Shown here: positions 40,911 through 50,258 of the stretch, piece by piece
How positions within the stretch are numbered: position 1 is the stretch's first letter
Layout: each line of letters opens with the position of its first letter
Assembly: GCA_903912525.1 (NCBI GenBank)
Contig: CAIWHK010000028.1
Span: 79,625-143,624 of the forward strand
Source: an uncultured bacterium
GTDB lineage: Bacteria; Krumholzibacteriota; Krumholzibacteriia; LZORAL124-64-63
Length of the DNA stretch: 64,000 bases
Direction of reading: 5' to 3'
Notes under the pieces: model-generated
Databases searched by the model: none
What the model saw: only the letters and a program-made list of their open reading frames with translations
Told to the model about the DNA's origin: nothing
Program-made: the position numbers and the translations under genes

Positions 40911-41759
40911 ATGGCGTCGCATACGCCGATGGTGAGGACTATGGGCAAGAGACTCGCGAGTGGGGACATCGATCCCGTCAAGCATGCGGCAGTCGGCATT
41001 GGTGGCGGCTCCGGTAGTGCTTCTGCGGCCTTTGCGGCGGCTCCGGCCGGCGCGCAGGTTGCCGATGGCGTCGTTGCGGTCCCTGCTTATTCGGGGACGT
41101 TGCGCGTTCCCGGTGTGCTGTTCCTGGCGGTCAAGCGTGGGTGCGACGTCACCCTTTCGCTGGTTGCCCTGGCCTGTTTCGGCCTTGTGCTGCCCCTGCT
41201 GGCGATGATCATCAAGCTTGATTCGGCGGGCCCGGTGTTCTTCTCGCAGGAGCGCGTGGGCATCAACCGTCGCCGCACCCGCAGCGCGCATGACGGTTCC
41301 GAGCGCCGCAAGATCCTGCAGCCCGGTCGTCCGTTCAAGGTGATCAAGCTGCGCACCATGGGTGTCCACGCCGAGGCCGGTGGCCCGCAGTGGGCGTCGA
41401 AGAACGACGTGCGCATCACGCGCGTGGGCCGCTTCCTGCGCAAGACGCGCCTGGACGAGGTGCCCCAGTTCCTGAACGTGCTGCGCGGCGAGATGAGCCT
41501 GGTCGGCCCGCGCCCCGAGCGCCTGGTCTTCGTGCGGCAGCTGGAGAAGGAGATCCCCTTCTACCGCGACCGCCTGCTGGTCCTGCCCGGCATCACCGGC
41601 CTGGCCCAGGTGATCAACGGCTACGACGACGGCGTCGAGTCGGTGCGCCGGAAGATCGAACTGGACCGCCAGTACATCCACTCAGCCGGCTTCGTGACCG
41701 AGTTCAAGATCCTGCTGGCGACCGTCAGCGTGGTCCTGAAGGGCGAGGGCGCCCGCTAA
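40911..41759 (+). CDS. Exopolysaccharide-initiating bacterial sugar transferase (second copy)
   Basis: VKRGCDVTLSLVALACFGLVLPLLAMIIKLDSAGPVFFSQERVG...RKTRLDEVPQFLNVLRGEMSLVGPRPE. Confidence 0.93.
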   Translation: MASHTPMVRTMGKRLASGDIDPVKHAAVGIGGGSGSASAAFAAAPAGAQVADGVVAVPAYSGTLRVPGVLFLAVKRGCDVTLSLVALACFGLVLPLLAMIIKLDSAGPVFFSQERVGINRRRTRSAHDGSERRKILQPGRPFKVIKLRTMGVHAEAGGPQWASKNDVRITRVGRFLRKTRLDEVPQFLNVLRGEMSLVGPRPERLVFVRQLEKEIPFYRDRLLVLPGITGLAQVINGYDDGVESVRRKIELDRQYIHSAGFVTEFKILLATVSVVLKGEGAR

Positions 41760-41880
41760 CAAGGCACGCAAGCCGGGAATTCCAGACGGGGGCTGCGGCG
41801 ACGCGGTCCCCGTTTTCCATGCGCGGCGGATTCGCGTGCCCGGCAGGTTCGCGTGTGACGGCGGCCGAATCCGATCGACC

Positions 41881-41909
41881 TTGCCTCGCCCCGGCACCCG
41901 GTGCATAAT
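41881..41909 (+). promoter_or_regulatory. Sigma70-type promoter upstream of response regulator
   Basis: TTGCCT - 17 nt - CATAAT. Confidence 0.45.
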
Positions 41910-41976
41910 GCGCCCGGAGCGGGGGAGCCCGCTTGCCCGCGACGCCGTCGGACCCGTGATCCCCCGCAAGGACACC

Positions 41977-43377
41977 ATGAAGCCCCTCATCCTGGTCATC
42001 GATGACGAAGAGGCTATCCGCCTGTTCCTGGAATCGACCCTGGAGGACGAGGGCTACGACGTGCGCACCGCCGCCACCGGCGCCGACGGGCTGCGCGAGG
42101 CCTTCGCGCGCGTGCCGGACCTGGTGCTGCTGGACCTGATGCTGCCGGACATGAGCGGCCTGCAGGTCCTCGGCAGCATCAAGGAGAAGATCCCGCACAT
42201 GTGCGTCATCATGCTGACGGCCTACCGCGAGGCGGACACGGCTGTCAAGGCGATGAAGCTCGAGGCGTTCGACTACGCCACCAAGCCGATCCAGCTCAAG
42301 CACCTGATGTCGGTCGTGCAGAAGGGCCTTGAGTCGACGGCCGACGCGCGTGAACGATACCGGCGCGTCACGCAGTCGGACCTCTTCGGGGGCATCGACG
42401 ACGTGGTGCCCAGCCAGAGTCCGGCGATGATGGAGGTCTACGACACCGTCCGGCGGGTCTCCGCCGGGGGCGCCACCACCGTCCTGATCGAGGGCGAGTC
42501 CGGGGTGGGCAAGGATGTCGTGGCCGGCCTGATCCATCGGACCTCGCCCCGGCGGGATTTCCCGTTCCTGGACATCAACTGCGCCGCCCTGCCCGAGCAC
42601 CTGCTCGAGAGCGAGCTGTTCGGCCATGAGAAGGGTGCCTTCACCGACGCCGTGAGCCAGAAACTGGGCCTGCTGGAACTGACCAACGGGGGCACGCTGT
42701 TCCTGGACGAGATCGGCGAGATGGCCCTGACGGTCCAGGTCAAGCTGCTGCGGGTGCTCGAGAAGATGGTCTTCCGCCGGGTGGGCGGCCTGCAGGATAT
42801 CGGGGTCGATGTGCGGATCGTCGCAGCGACCAATCGCAACCTCGCATCTCAAGTCAAGGCAGGCACTTTCCGCGAAGATCTCTACTATCGCCTTAACGTG
42901 GTGCGCCTGACGGTGCCCCCGCTGCGGTCGCGACCCGAGGATGTCATCCCGCTGGCGGAATTCTTTCTCCGGAAGTTCAGCGGGCGGTTCGGGAAAATTT
43001 TCAAGCAAGTTGGCAAAGATGCTGCCGTATCGCTGGTTGGCTATCGGTGGCCTGGAAATATACGCGAGCTGCGCAACGTTGTGGAGCGCGCGGTGCTGCT
43101 GGAGGAGGGGCCGGTCCTGACGGCGGCGCACCTGCGGCTTGGCGAAGGGGGCGGCGAGGTCGATGTGGACCTGCCGACGACCCTGGCGGATGTGTTGGCG
43201 GGCCCGCTGCCGGCCGACGGCGTGGACCTGGAGGTGCTCGTGGGGCAGTTCGAGGAAGCGTTGGTCCGCAAGGCGTTCGCCGCCGCGGACGGCAACCAGA
43301 GCCTGGCGGCCCGGCTGCTGAAGCTGAACCGGGACAAGTTCCGGTACCGGCTGCGCCAGTACGGGATCCGGTCATGA
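41977..43377 (+). CDS. Sigma54-dependent response regulator (NtrC family)
   Basis: Receiver domain (LVIDDEEAIRLFLESTLEDEGYDV), AAA+ (GESGVGKDVVAGLIHRTSPRRDFPFLDINCAALPEHLLESELFGHEKGAFTDA), Fis-type HTH C-terminus. Confidence 0.95.
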   Translation: MKPLILVIDDEEAIRLFLESTLEDEGYDVRTAATGADGLREAFARVPDLVLLDLMLPDMSGLQVLGSIKEKIPHMCVIMLTAYREADTAVKAMKLEAFDYATKPIQLKHLMSVVQKGLESTADARERYRRVTQSDLFGGIDDVVPSQSPAMMEVYDTVRRVSAGGATTVLIEGESGVGKDVVAGLIHRTSPRRDFPFLDINCAALPEHLLESELFGHEKGAFTDAVSQKLGLLELTNGGTLFLDEIGEMALTVQVKLLRVLEKMVFRRVGGLQDIGVDVRIVAATNRNLASQVKAGTFREDLYYRLNVVRLTVPPLRSRPEDVIPLAEFFLRKFSGRFGKIFKQVGKDAAVSLVGYRWPGNIRELRNVVERAVLLEEGPVLTAAHLRLGEGGGEVDVDLPTTLADVLAGPLPADGVDLEVLVGQFEEALVRKAFAAADGNQSLAARLLKLNRDKFRYRLRQYGIRS

Positions 43378-43901
43378 GGGCCGCCTTCGGGCGTCCGCGG
43401 GGCTTGGTGGGCGTGTTGGCGATCGCGCTGGCGGCGGCGTGCCTGGCCGGCTGCGGCATCTACACGGCGACCAGCGGCCGGGTCGACGAGAATCGCAAAC
43501 GGGTGTTCGTGTCTTTCCTGGAGAACGACACGCCCGAGGCCAATATCGGGGTCGAGCTCAGCGACGCCATCGTGACGGCGCTGCAGCGGGACAACACGCT
43601 GAAGGTGGTCGGCGAGGACGTCGCCGACGCGACCATCACCGGCAAGGTGACGCGCTACCTGCTGCGTGAGATGGCCACGCGGGCCGACCTGACGGTGAAC
43701 GAGTACCAGGTGCAGATCGCCGTCTCGCTGACCTTCACGATTCGCAGGACCGGTGAGACGATCTTCGAGAAGCGCACCTTCAACGGGGCGGGCAACTACG
43801 TGCTGAATGACCCGCAGGGCACGTCCGAGCAGACGGCGCGGGCCGAGGCGGCGGGCGAGATCGTGCGCGACATCCTCGCGCAAGTGGTGGAAGACTGGTA
43901 G
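43374..43901 (+). CDS. lptE: LPS-assembly lipoprotein LptE-like
   Basis: Lipobox LAGCGIYTATSGR; IGVELSDAIVTALQRDNTLKVV...ADATITGKVTRY. Confidence 0.75.
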   Translation: MRAAFGRPRGLVGVLAIALAAACLAGCGIYTATSGRVDENRKRVFVSFLENDTPEANIGVELSDAIVTALQRDNTLKVVGEDVADATITGKVTRYLLREMATRADLTVNEYQVQIAVSLTFTIRRTGETIFEKRTFNGAGNYVLNDPQGTSEQTARAEAAGEIVRDILAQVVEDW

Positions 43902-43921
43902 CGCATGAAGGACGGCGACTG

Positions 43922-44989
43922 ATGGCGGTGCGTGGAGGGCGTGGGGAGCAGTCCGACCCCGGGTTCCAGGACCTGGTGCGCGACGACCTCAAGACGGGGA
44001 AGTTCCGACCGGTCTACCTGCTGGCCGGCGAAGACATGCTGCGCGTCGAGGGCGTGGTTGAGAAGATACGCAAGGACGCGCTCGGGGAGTCCGGCGCCAT
44101 CTTCAATTACCACATCCTGCGCGGCGACCAGGCGCCTATCTCGAGGGTGATCCAGCAGGCCCTGGCGCTGCCCATGCTCGGCAACCGCCAGGTGATCTGG
44201 CTGAAGCAGGCCGACCACTGCGTGGGCGATGCGGACAGCCAGGCCGCGCTCGAGAAATACCTGGCCCGCCCGGTGCCCGAGACCATCCTGATCATGTCCG
44301 CGGACAAGGCCGACAAGCGCAAGCGTTGGGTGAAGCTGTGCCAGTCAGAAGGCTGGTACTTCGACTTTTCGCCGCCGACCGGCGACGCGCTCATGCAGTG
44401 GATCCAGAAAGCCGCGCAGAAGGAAAGCCTGCCGCTGACGGCGGACCAGGCGCGCCTGCTGGTCGAGCTGGTCGGCAACGATTTGATGAGCCTCAAGAGC
44501 GAGATCGACAAGCTGGCCCTGATGGTCGAGGACCGCGGCCGTGCACTATCGGCTGAGGAGTTGAACGAAATCATCATGGACCAGGCCGCGCTCGAAGGGT
44601 ACGAGATCACCGCGGCGCTCGAGCCCGGACGCGCAGGCGAAGTCCTGCGCACCTGGTTCCGGCTGGCGGAGTGGGGGCGCAGCGCCCATGAGATCGCCCC
44701 CCTGCTCCTGTCCCGCGTGCGCAAGGGGGCCCTCCTGGCCGCCTGTCGCGACGAGGGCATGCGTGACAACGAGATCGCCTCGTTGAGCGCCCAGAATCCG
44801 TACAGTTTCCGTTTCCTTGAGCCCATGGTACGCGGGATGGGCCTCGAGGGCCTCAGCCGCGGCCTGGACGTGGCGCTGGACGCCGACCGGCGGCTCAAGG
44901 GCTCGCCGATGAAGCCGGATCTCGTGGTCGAATCGACCATCCTGGAACTTTGCCGCCAGCCGGGCCGGTCGCGACCCGGCGCGCGCTGA
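43922..44989 (+). CDS. holA: DNA polymerase III delta subunit
   Basis: PVYLLAGEDMLRVEGVVEKIRKDAL; LLVELVGNDLMSLKSEIDKLAL. Confidence 0.9.
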   Translation: MAVRGGRGEQSDPGFQDLVRDDLKTGKFRPVYLLAGEDMLRVEGVVEKIRKDALGESGAIFNYHILRGDQAPISRVIQQALALPMLGNRQVIWLKQADHCVGDADSQAALEKYLARPVPETILIMSADKADKRKRWVKLCQSEGWYFDFSPPTGDALMQWIQKAAQKESLPLTADQARLLVELVGNDLMSLKSEIDKLALMVEDRGRALSAEELNEIIMDQAALEGYEITAALEPGRAGEVLRTWFRLAEWGRSAHEIAPLLLSRVRKGALLAACRDEGMRDNEIASLSAQNPYSFRFLEPMVRGMGLEGLSRGLDVALDADRRLKGSPMKPDLVVESTILELCRQPGRSRPGAR

Positions 44990-45043
44990 CCGGACAGCCG
45001 AACGCAGGACAGCCCCTGAGACAACCCCTGAAAGGATTCGGAC

Positions 45044-45373
45044 ATGTCGACGACGCTGATGGATTTCACGGACGACGATTTCATGACCACGGTCATGCAC
45101 AACCCGCAGCCCGTGCTCGTCGATTTCTGGGCGCCGTGGTGCGGACCCTGCAAGGCGCTGACGCCGACCATCGAGAAGCTCGCCGCGGAATTCGCCGGCA
45201 AGGTCATCGTCGGCAAGATGGACATCCAGTCGCAGCCGAAGTCGGCCGGCGAGCTCGGGATCCGGAGCATCCCGACGTTGCTGTTCTTCAAGGGCGGGCG
45301 CGTGGTCGGCCAGCTGACCGGCGCGGTGAACGAGAGCCGCATCCGGGAAAAGCTGGAGGAGATCGCCGGCTGA
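45044..45373 (+). CDS. trxA: Thioredoxin
   Basis: PVLVDFWAPWCGPCKALTPTIEKLA. Confidence 0.96.
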   Translation: MSTTLMDFTDDDFMTTVMHNPQPVLVDFWAPWCGPCKALTPTIEKLAAEFAGKVIVGKMDIQSQPKSAGELGIRSIPTLLFFKGGRVVGQLTGAVNESRIREKLEEIAG

Positions 45374-45448
45374 GGTCGCCGGGCGTGATCGTTTCGGGGT
45401 CATAACCGCTACTTAACATAATATACATTATGCGCAATGCGTGAAATG

Positions 45449-45483
45449 AGCCGCGCAAGCCTTTGGGGATGCGCGGCTTGTTT
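45449..45483 (+). terminator. Terminator-like hairpin downstream of thioredoxin
   Basis: AGCCGCGCA...TGCGCGGCT followed by TGTTT. Confidence 0.55.
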
Positions 45484-45510
45484 CGAAGGGTGGTTTCGGC
45501 TGGGCGGCGC

Positions 45511-45861
45511 TCAGCGCCCGAACGGGATGCGCTCGGCCAGGTCGTCGAGATACGGGATGCGCCAGTACTCGCCGAAGAGCGCGCGCGTGAAGCCCATGAC
45601 CGACAGGCCGAGGAAGGCCAGGTAGACGGCGAGTTTCAGCACGATGGTGACCAGGCCGCCGACCAGCCAGATGCGGCCGATGGTGTGCTGGATGATCAGC
45701 AGGAAGAGGGCCCCCACCACCTCGACGAACAGCAGGGCGAACCCCTGCCGGCAGTGGCGGTCGACGAAGGGGCTGCGTTCGGTGGCCATCATGGGGACCA
45801 CGACCAGGAACGCAGCGTAGCTCATGGCGCCGAGCCAGCGGTCTTTGGCGGTGATTTCCAT
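45511..45861 (-). CDS. DUF4870-like small membrane protein
   Basis: KDRWLGAMSYAAFLVVVPMMATERSPFVDRHCRQGFALLFVEVVGALFLL. Confidence 0.7.
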   Translation of the reverse strand: MEITAKDRWLGAMSYAAFLVVVPMMATERSPFVDRHCRQGFALLFVEVVGALFLLIIQHTIGRIWLVGGLVTIVLKLAVYLAFLGLSVMGFTRALFGEYWRIPYLDDLAERIPFGR

Positions 45862-46056
45862 GGCGCTCTCCCCCTGCGGCTGGCGCGGGTCGGCCGGGTG
45901 GTCCGGCAGGGCGTTCGCTGGCGGGCGTGGCCGCGTTGCGGAACGCTGTCGACGGGTTCTTGTTGCTGCCGGGGACATATTAGCGTCCCGGCAGCCGAAT
46001 GGAAACACGGTGTTTGAGAAGGCCGCGCCGAATGCGGGTGTGCGGCGGAAGGTTGC

Positions 46057-46503
46057 GTGATCGTGGGCCTGTTCAGCGGCAAGCGCGGCGGCGGATCGAA
46101 GTGGGACGACGTCGACTACCTGGACCTGGTGCCGACGCGGCGCGTGGCGTTCGAGGAGCGGCCAGACGGCGGTGAGGATGCCGACGGGATGCAGGTCGAC
46201 CTTCCACAAGTCGTCCTGCTGGTGCCGCGGTACCGCGACGCCGTCTGGGGCCGGATCCTGCAGCCGCGGCTGGGCCCGGGCAAGCGGTTCGTGCGGGTGC
46301 CGCTCGAGGCCCGCGGGTCGGCGCTGTGGCGCGGCATGGATGGCAAGGCCACCGTGCGGGACCTGCTGACGGTCGCGGAATCGGCCGCGCCCGGCGACGG
46401 GGAGGACCTCGCCCGTCGCGTCTGCCTGTACCTGCAGGCGTTGGTGGACAACGGGTTCGTGGCGGTGGCTCTGCCGGCCGGAACGGAACGGCCCGGAACC
46501 TAG
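46057..46503 (+). CDS. Stand-alone PqqD-like protein
   Basis: VPTRRVAFEE... LWRGMDGKATVRDLLTVAE..DLARRVCLYLQALVDNGFV; GTG start. Confidence 0.65.
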   Translation: MIVGLFSGKRGGGSKWDDVDYLDLVPTRRVAFEERPDGGEDADGMQVDLPQVVLLVPRYRDAVWGRILQPRLGPGKRFVRVPLEARGSALWRGMDGKATVRDLLTVAESAAPGDGEDLARRVCLYLQALVDNGFVAVALPAGTERPGT

Positions 46504-46562
46504 AAAAAGCGTTAATAGTTAACGGTATTGTGTTGTCATTTGACAATTTAGTGATTCGTTTG

Positions 46563-46590
46563 TTGACAGGTATCCCGTTTGTGCCATGAT
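46563..46590 (+). promoter_or_regulatory. Sigma70-type promoter upstream of GT39-type gene
   Basis: TTGACA - 16 nt - CATGAT. Confidence 0.5.
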
Positions 46591-46682
46591 GTCGCCTCGG
46601 CAATTCTGCCCGTCGTCCGGGCCCCATCGAGACCGTGCGCTCCTGACTGTTGCCGCGCCTGGGGGGTGATCGCCACGTCGCC

Positions 46683-48428
46683 ATGCTAACGCTGAGAGCT
46701 TTCCTGGACATCGTCATCTTCCTGGCGCGCAACCTCGTCGTGGCGTTCGCGGTCTTCTACGCGCTGGCGTGGGTGATCGGCCGGCGCCTCCCCCTGTCCC
46801 GGCTGGCGTGGCGCGGTCCACAGACCTGGGCCGTGTCACTGGTCCTGCTGATCCTCTACACGGGCATCGCCGCGTGGTACGTGACGCTGGAGGGATTCTC
46901 CGGCGAGGTGGAACCGATGGTCTCGACGCTGTCGTGGCTGGTCGGCCATGGGCGTCCCCTCTACACGCAGTTCGACGCCGCCGAGCAATACAGCGTCCTC
47001 TACGGGCCTTCGGTGTTCCTGACCAACGGATTGTTCCTGCGCGTCCTGGGGCCCTCGCTGGTGGCGGTGAAGCTGGCCTCGGCGCTCGCTGCCGTCGGCA
47101 GCCTGCTGCTGCTCTACGCCTCGTTGGCGCGGCGCGGGCGCGACACGCTGGCGGTGGGCCTGACGGCCGGTGCCGCGATGTACTTCTGGGCGCAGGGCTT
47201 CTCGGTGTATGCGGTCAGGCCCGATGCGTTGATGGTGTGCGCGCTGGCGCTCGGACTGTACGGCGCGGCGCGGCTGCGGCCGCTGTTCGCCGTGGCGGCG
47301 GTCGCGGTGACGGCCGGCTTTGCGGTGAACCTGAAGATCCACGGCGCGCTGTACTTCGTGCCGGTGCTGGCGCTGCTGGCCTCGCGCCACGGTCGGCGCA
47401 GCGTGTGGGCCGCCGTGGCCGGCGCGGCGCTGGTGACGGCGCTGCCGTTCGTGTTCAACCCTCAGGTGTCCCTGACCAACTACCTGTCCTGGCTGCAGAG
47501 CGCGACGCGCCACGGGCTCTCCACCGAGTTCCTGACGCTGGACCTCGGCTACTGCGCGGCCATGGTGCTGCCACTGGCGGGCGTGCTCCTGCTGTCCGGT
47601 TGGCGACGGTGGCGCGCGATGCCCGAGCAGTCGCTGCTGCTGTCGCTGTTCGCCGTGATGCCGGCGGTGCTGGTCATGGCCTCGAAGCCGGGCGCGGGCA
47701 TGGTGCACCTGATGCCGCTGGCGCTGCCGACGATCTACATCCTCGGCCGCCTGTTGATGCGGCTGCAGGAAGAGGGTTTCGACTGGCACCAGCGCACGCG
47801 CGGCGCTGCGGCCGTCGCCTTCGGCCTGGCGCTGCTGCTGGCCGGCTCGGTCAACGCGTACCGCGCGGTGCGACTGCTGGAGTGGGAAGTGGCGCAGGTG
47901 CCGGATGTCGCCAGCGATGTGCGCGGCATCATGGCGCGCCACGAAGGCCTGACGCTGGCGATGGCCTGCGGCGGCGAGAAGAACGCCTTCCTCAGCACGT
48001 GGGCGCGACCGCTGCTGGCCTTCGGCGACAACCCGGTGCTGATCGACCCCGTCTCGGTGATGGACGCCTCGCTGTCGGGCCACGCGCTGGCGCCGTCGAC
48101 CTACGAGGCGATCGCCGACGGCGCCATCCAGGTCTGGCTGGTGCCGAAGGGGCAGGAGCCGTTCCGCAAGGCGAACTGGTACGCTCCCCACTCCCCCATC
48201 TTTCCCGATGCGTTCGTGCACCACTTCGAGGACTGGTATGCGCCGCGCGAGCAGTCGCGCTACTTCGACCTGTGGTACTGGAAGGGATTGCCTGACGTGG
48301 CGGCGGGCGGCGTTCCCGACGTCACCGACGTCACGGATGTCACGGATGTCATGAAGGGCGGCGTCGACAAGCCCGGCGCGCCGGGCGGCGGCTCGGGGGC
48401 CAGCGGCGGGATGATGCTGTCGCGGTAG
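46683..48428 (+). CDS. GT39/ArnT-type membrane glycosyltransferase
   Basis: Multi-TM with extracytoplasmic EGFSGEVEPMVSTLSWLVGHGRPLYTQFDAAEQYSVLYGPSVF; start inferred. Confidence 0.7.
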   Translation: MLTLRAFLDIVIFLARNLVVAFAVFYALAWVIGRRLPLSRLAWRGPQTWAVSLVLLILYTGIAAWYVTLEGFSGEVEPMVSTLSWLVGHGRPLYTQFDAAEQYSVLYGPSVFLTNGLFLRVLGPSLVAVKLASALAAVGSLLLLYASLARRGRDTLAVGLTAGAAMYFWAQGFSVYAVRPDALMVCALALGLYGAARLRPLFAVAAVAVTAGFAVNLKIHGALYFVPVLALLASRHGRRSVWAAVAGAALVTALPFVFNPQVSLTNYLSWLQSATRHGLSTEFLTLDLGYCAAMVLPLAGVLLLSGWRRWRAMPEQSLLLSLFAVMPAVLVMASKPGAGMVHLMPLALPTIYILGRLLMRLQEEGFDWHQRTRGAAAVAFGLALLLAGSVNAYRAVRLLEWEVAQVPDVASDVRGIMARHEGLTLAMACGGEKNAFLSTWARPLLAFGDNPVLIDPVSVMDASLSGHALAPSTYEAIADGAIQVWLVPKGQEPFRKANWYAPHSPIFPDAFVHHFEDWYAPREQSRYFDLWYWKGLPDVAAGGVPDVTDVTDVTDVMKGGVDKPGAPGGGSGASGGMMLSR

Positions 48429-48432
48429 CCGC

Positions 48433-49020
48433 CTAGCGGAAGATGCTCTTCACCTGGCCCCAAGTCGTGGGTTGCTCCGCCACGGGCGTCGCGCCGTTGA
48501 TGACGGCGACCGGCGACGACGCCGACCCCGACGCGGGACTCAGTGACACCCCGCTCCCTGAGACCGACATGTTGAGTCCCTCCACATACAGCCACGTCGG
48601 CCCGCCTGACTCGTAGAGGCCCACGTAGACGTTCGCGAGGATGAGCGTGTCGGTGACCGGAAACGGCGTCGAGACCCACACGCGGAAGGACCAATGCTGC
48701 TCGCCCATCATGTTGTCCGCGATGTTCTGCCCCGCGGTGGCCATGCCGACGATGTTCCCGTAGGCGCCGCTCGTGCGGATGTCGCCCTCCCAGTAACTGA
48801 TCAGGCCTGCGAGCGAGACGTGCCGCGCGATCAGCCAGGCGCGCACCTCCACGGGATGCTCGGGCGTCGGCGCGGCGGAGGGCGTCGCGATTTCCGTGGC
48901 CGCCTGGTCGAAGTAGATGCCGACTGAGTTGGGGCCGGGGTCGGGTTGGGCGAAGAGGGCGGCGGGCAGGAACGCCAACGCCAATGCCGTCGCGAGCGCA
49001 GCATGCAGTGTCATCTTCAT
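48433..49020 (-). CDS. Secreted hypothetical protein ending ...WGQVKSIFR
   Basis: Signal peptide MKMTLHAALATALALAFLPAALFAQ; short C-terminal TTWGQVKSIFR tail. Confidence 0.6.
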   Translation of the reverse strand: MKMTLHAALATALALAFLPAALFAQPDPGPNSVGIYFDQAATEIATPSAAPTPEHPVEVRAWLIARHVSLAGLISYWEGDIRTSGAYGNIVGMATAGQNIADNMMGEQHWSFRVWVSTPFPVTDTLILANVYVGLYESGGPTWLYVEGLNMSVSGSGVSLSPASGSASSPVAVINGATPVAEQPTTWGQVKSIFR

Positions 49021-49114
49021 GGCGCGACTCCGTCCGTTACTGTCGACAGGTAAGGCAAGTTCTATCAGATGGAGCATCAGCGAGCAAGAGGCGGAACGTA
49101 GGTGGCACGGGGCG

Positions 49115-49132
49115 ACTTGTGCCGGCGCAAGT
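49115..49132. repeat. Near-perfect palindrome ACTTGTGCCGGCGCAAGT (same family as copies in DUF512 gene)
   Basis: One mismatch to ACTTGCGCCGGCGCAAGT. Confidence 0.85.
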
Positions 49133-49422
49133 TGCCGGTGGAAAGCGCGAGAATCGATCATGAGGCTGATCCATCTTGATGGTACCTCCAAACAGCAGGT
49201 AGCGGAACTGGACTTGACTCGAGATTCGAGCAGTGGATATGCTCATTCTGCGCCTGAAAGAGGTTCCGCTTGGTGGGGTATTGATTTCCTGATGCCCACG
49301 ATTATGAGGCGCCTTGCATGATTTCGTACCCCTTCTCTTGGGATCCGCAGATGGCTTGCGCCCAAGCGGAATCCAAAGGACCATGGCCGATGTATGCAGC
49401 CAGAAAGCTAAAGGAGTCATCG

Positions 49423-49881
49423 ATGAGGAAATCCGGATTGTTGCTTGTCATATTGGCAGTCGCATGTGCGGGCTGTGCGACCGCTCCTGCCCCGAGAACG
49501 ATTATCAACGCATTCAGCTTCAGTACAAGTCTCGACACCGTCTGGTCTGCCACGGTCGAGACTTTTGCCGAATTGAACCTGCCAATTGATAACATGGAAA
49601 AAGACTCCGGACTGATCACAACCGATTGGATAAATTTTACGGGCACGGGAAATAAGGAATGGTGTGACTGTGGCGGCCTGGGGATTGCCGTCGAGAACTC
49701 GCGGCGCGGCAAATTCAACGTTTTCGTCAAGCAGACTGGCGCCACGGTTTCGGTCCGGGTCAATTGCCAATTCCAACAGGTGGCCAGCCTCGGTGGTACT
49801 GTCGTCAATCGCGAGTGTGTTTCCACGGGATCGCTGGAATCGCGCATCAATAGCTTGATTGCGAGCAAGGTCGGGAATTAG
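49423..49881 (+). CDS. Hypothetical lipoprotein
   Basis: MRKSGLLLVILAVACAGCATAP lipobox; AAAGGAG RBS. Confidence 0.7.
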   Translation: MRKSGLLLVILAVACAGCATAPAPRTIINAFSFSTSLDTVWSATVETFAELNLPIDNMEKDSGLITTDWINFTGTGNKEWCDCGGLGIAVENSRRGKFNVFVKQTGATVSVRVNCQFQQVASLGGTVVNRECVSTGSLESRINSLIASKVGN

Positions 49882-50258
49882 CGCGATTCGATGCGGAGCG
49901 AATTTGGGCGCGGATGCACTGTGGTCCGTGCCCCACTTTTGTTCAGCGCACGAGGATCGTGCGCAGTCGTCAATTGCGCGGCGGTTCTGAATAGCGCTTG
50001 GCACAGAATGTCGGGTTCCTGATGCCGGTATTCCTGCTTAATGCCTCGGACTCTTGGGGGTTAGAACTGGCTTGAAGCAAGTTGCCTGCGCACCTATGGT
50101 TTGCGAAAGCTCGGCTCGGAGAATTGTCTGCGGCTTCAGGGAGCGTCAAAAGCCCATTTTGGGGGTGATTGACCCCTGTTGACCGGAGCGGATATTGGTT
50201 CTAAGCTTGAACCGAGTATCAGCCTTTTTGGGTCTTGTCGCACGAGAATCTGTCATTC

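Noticed and set aside
45417-45432. CATAATATACATTATG dyad downstream of thioredoxin
   Set aside because: Short AT-rich inverted repeat with no gene context; insufficient on its own.
49102-49122. Sigma54-like TGGCAC...TTGT
   Set aside because: Spacing (8 nt rather than 5) does not fit the -24/-12 consensus.
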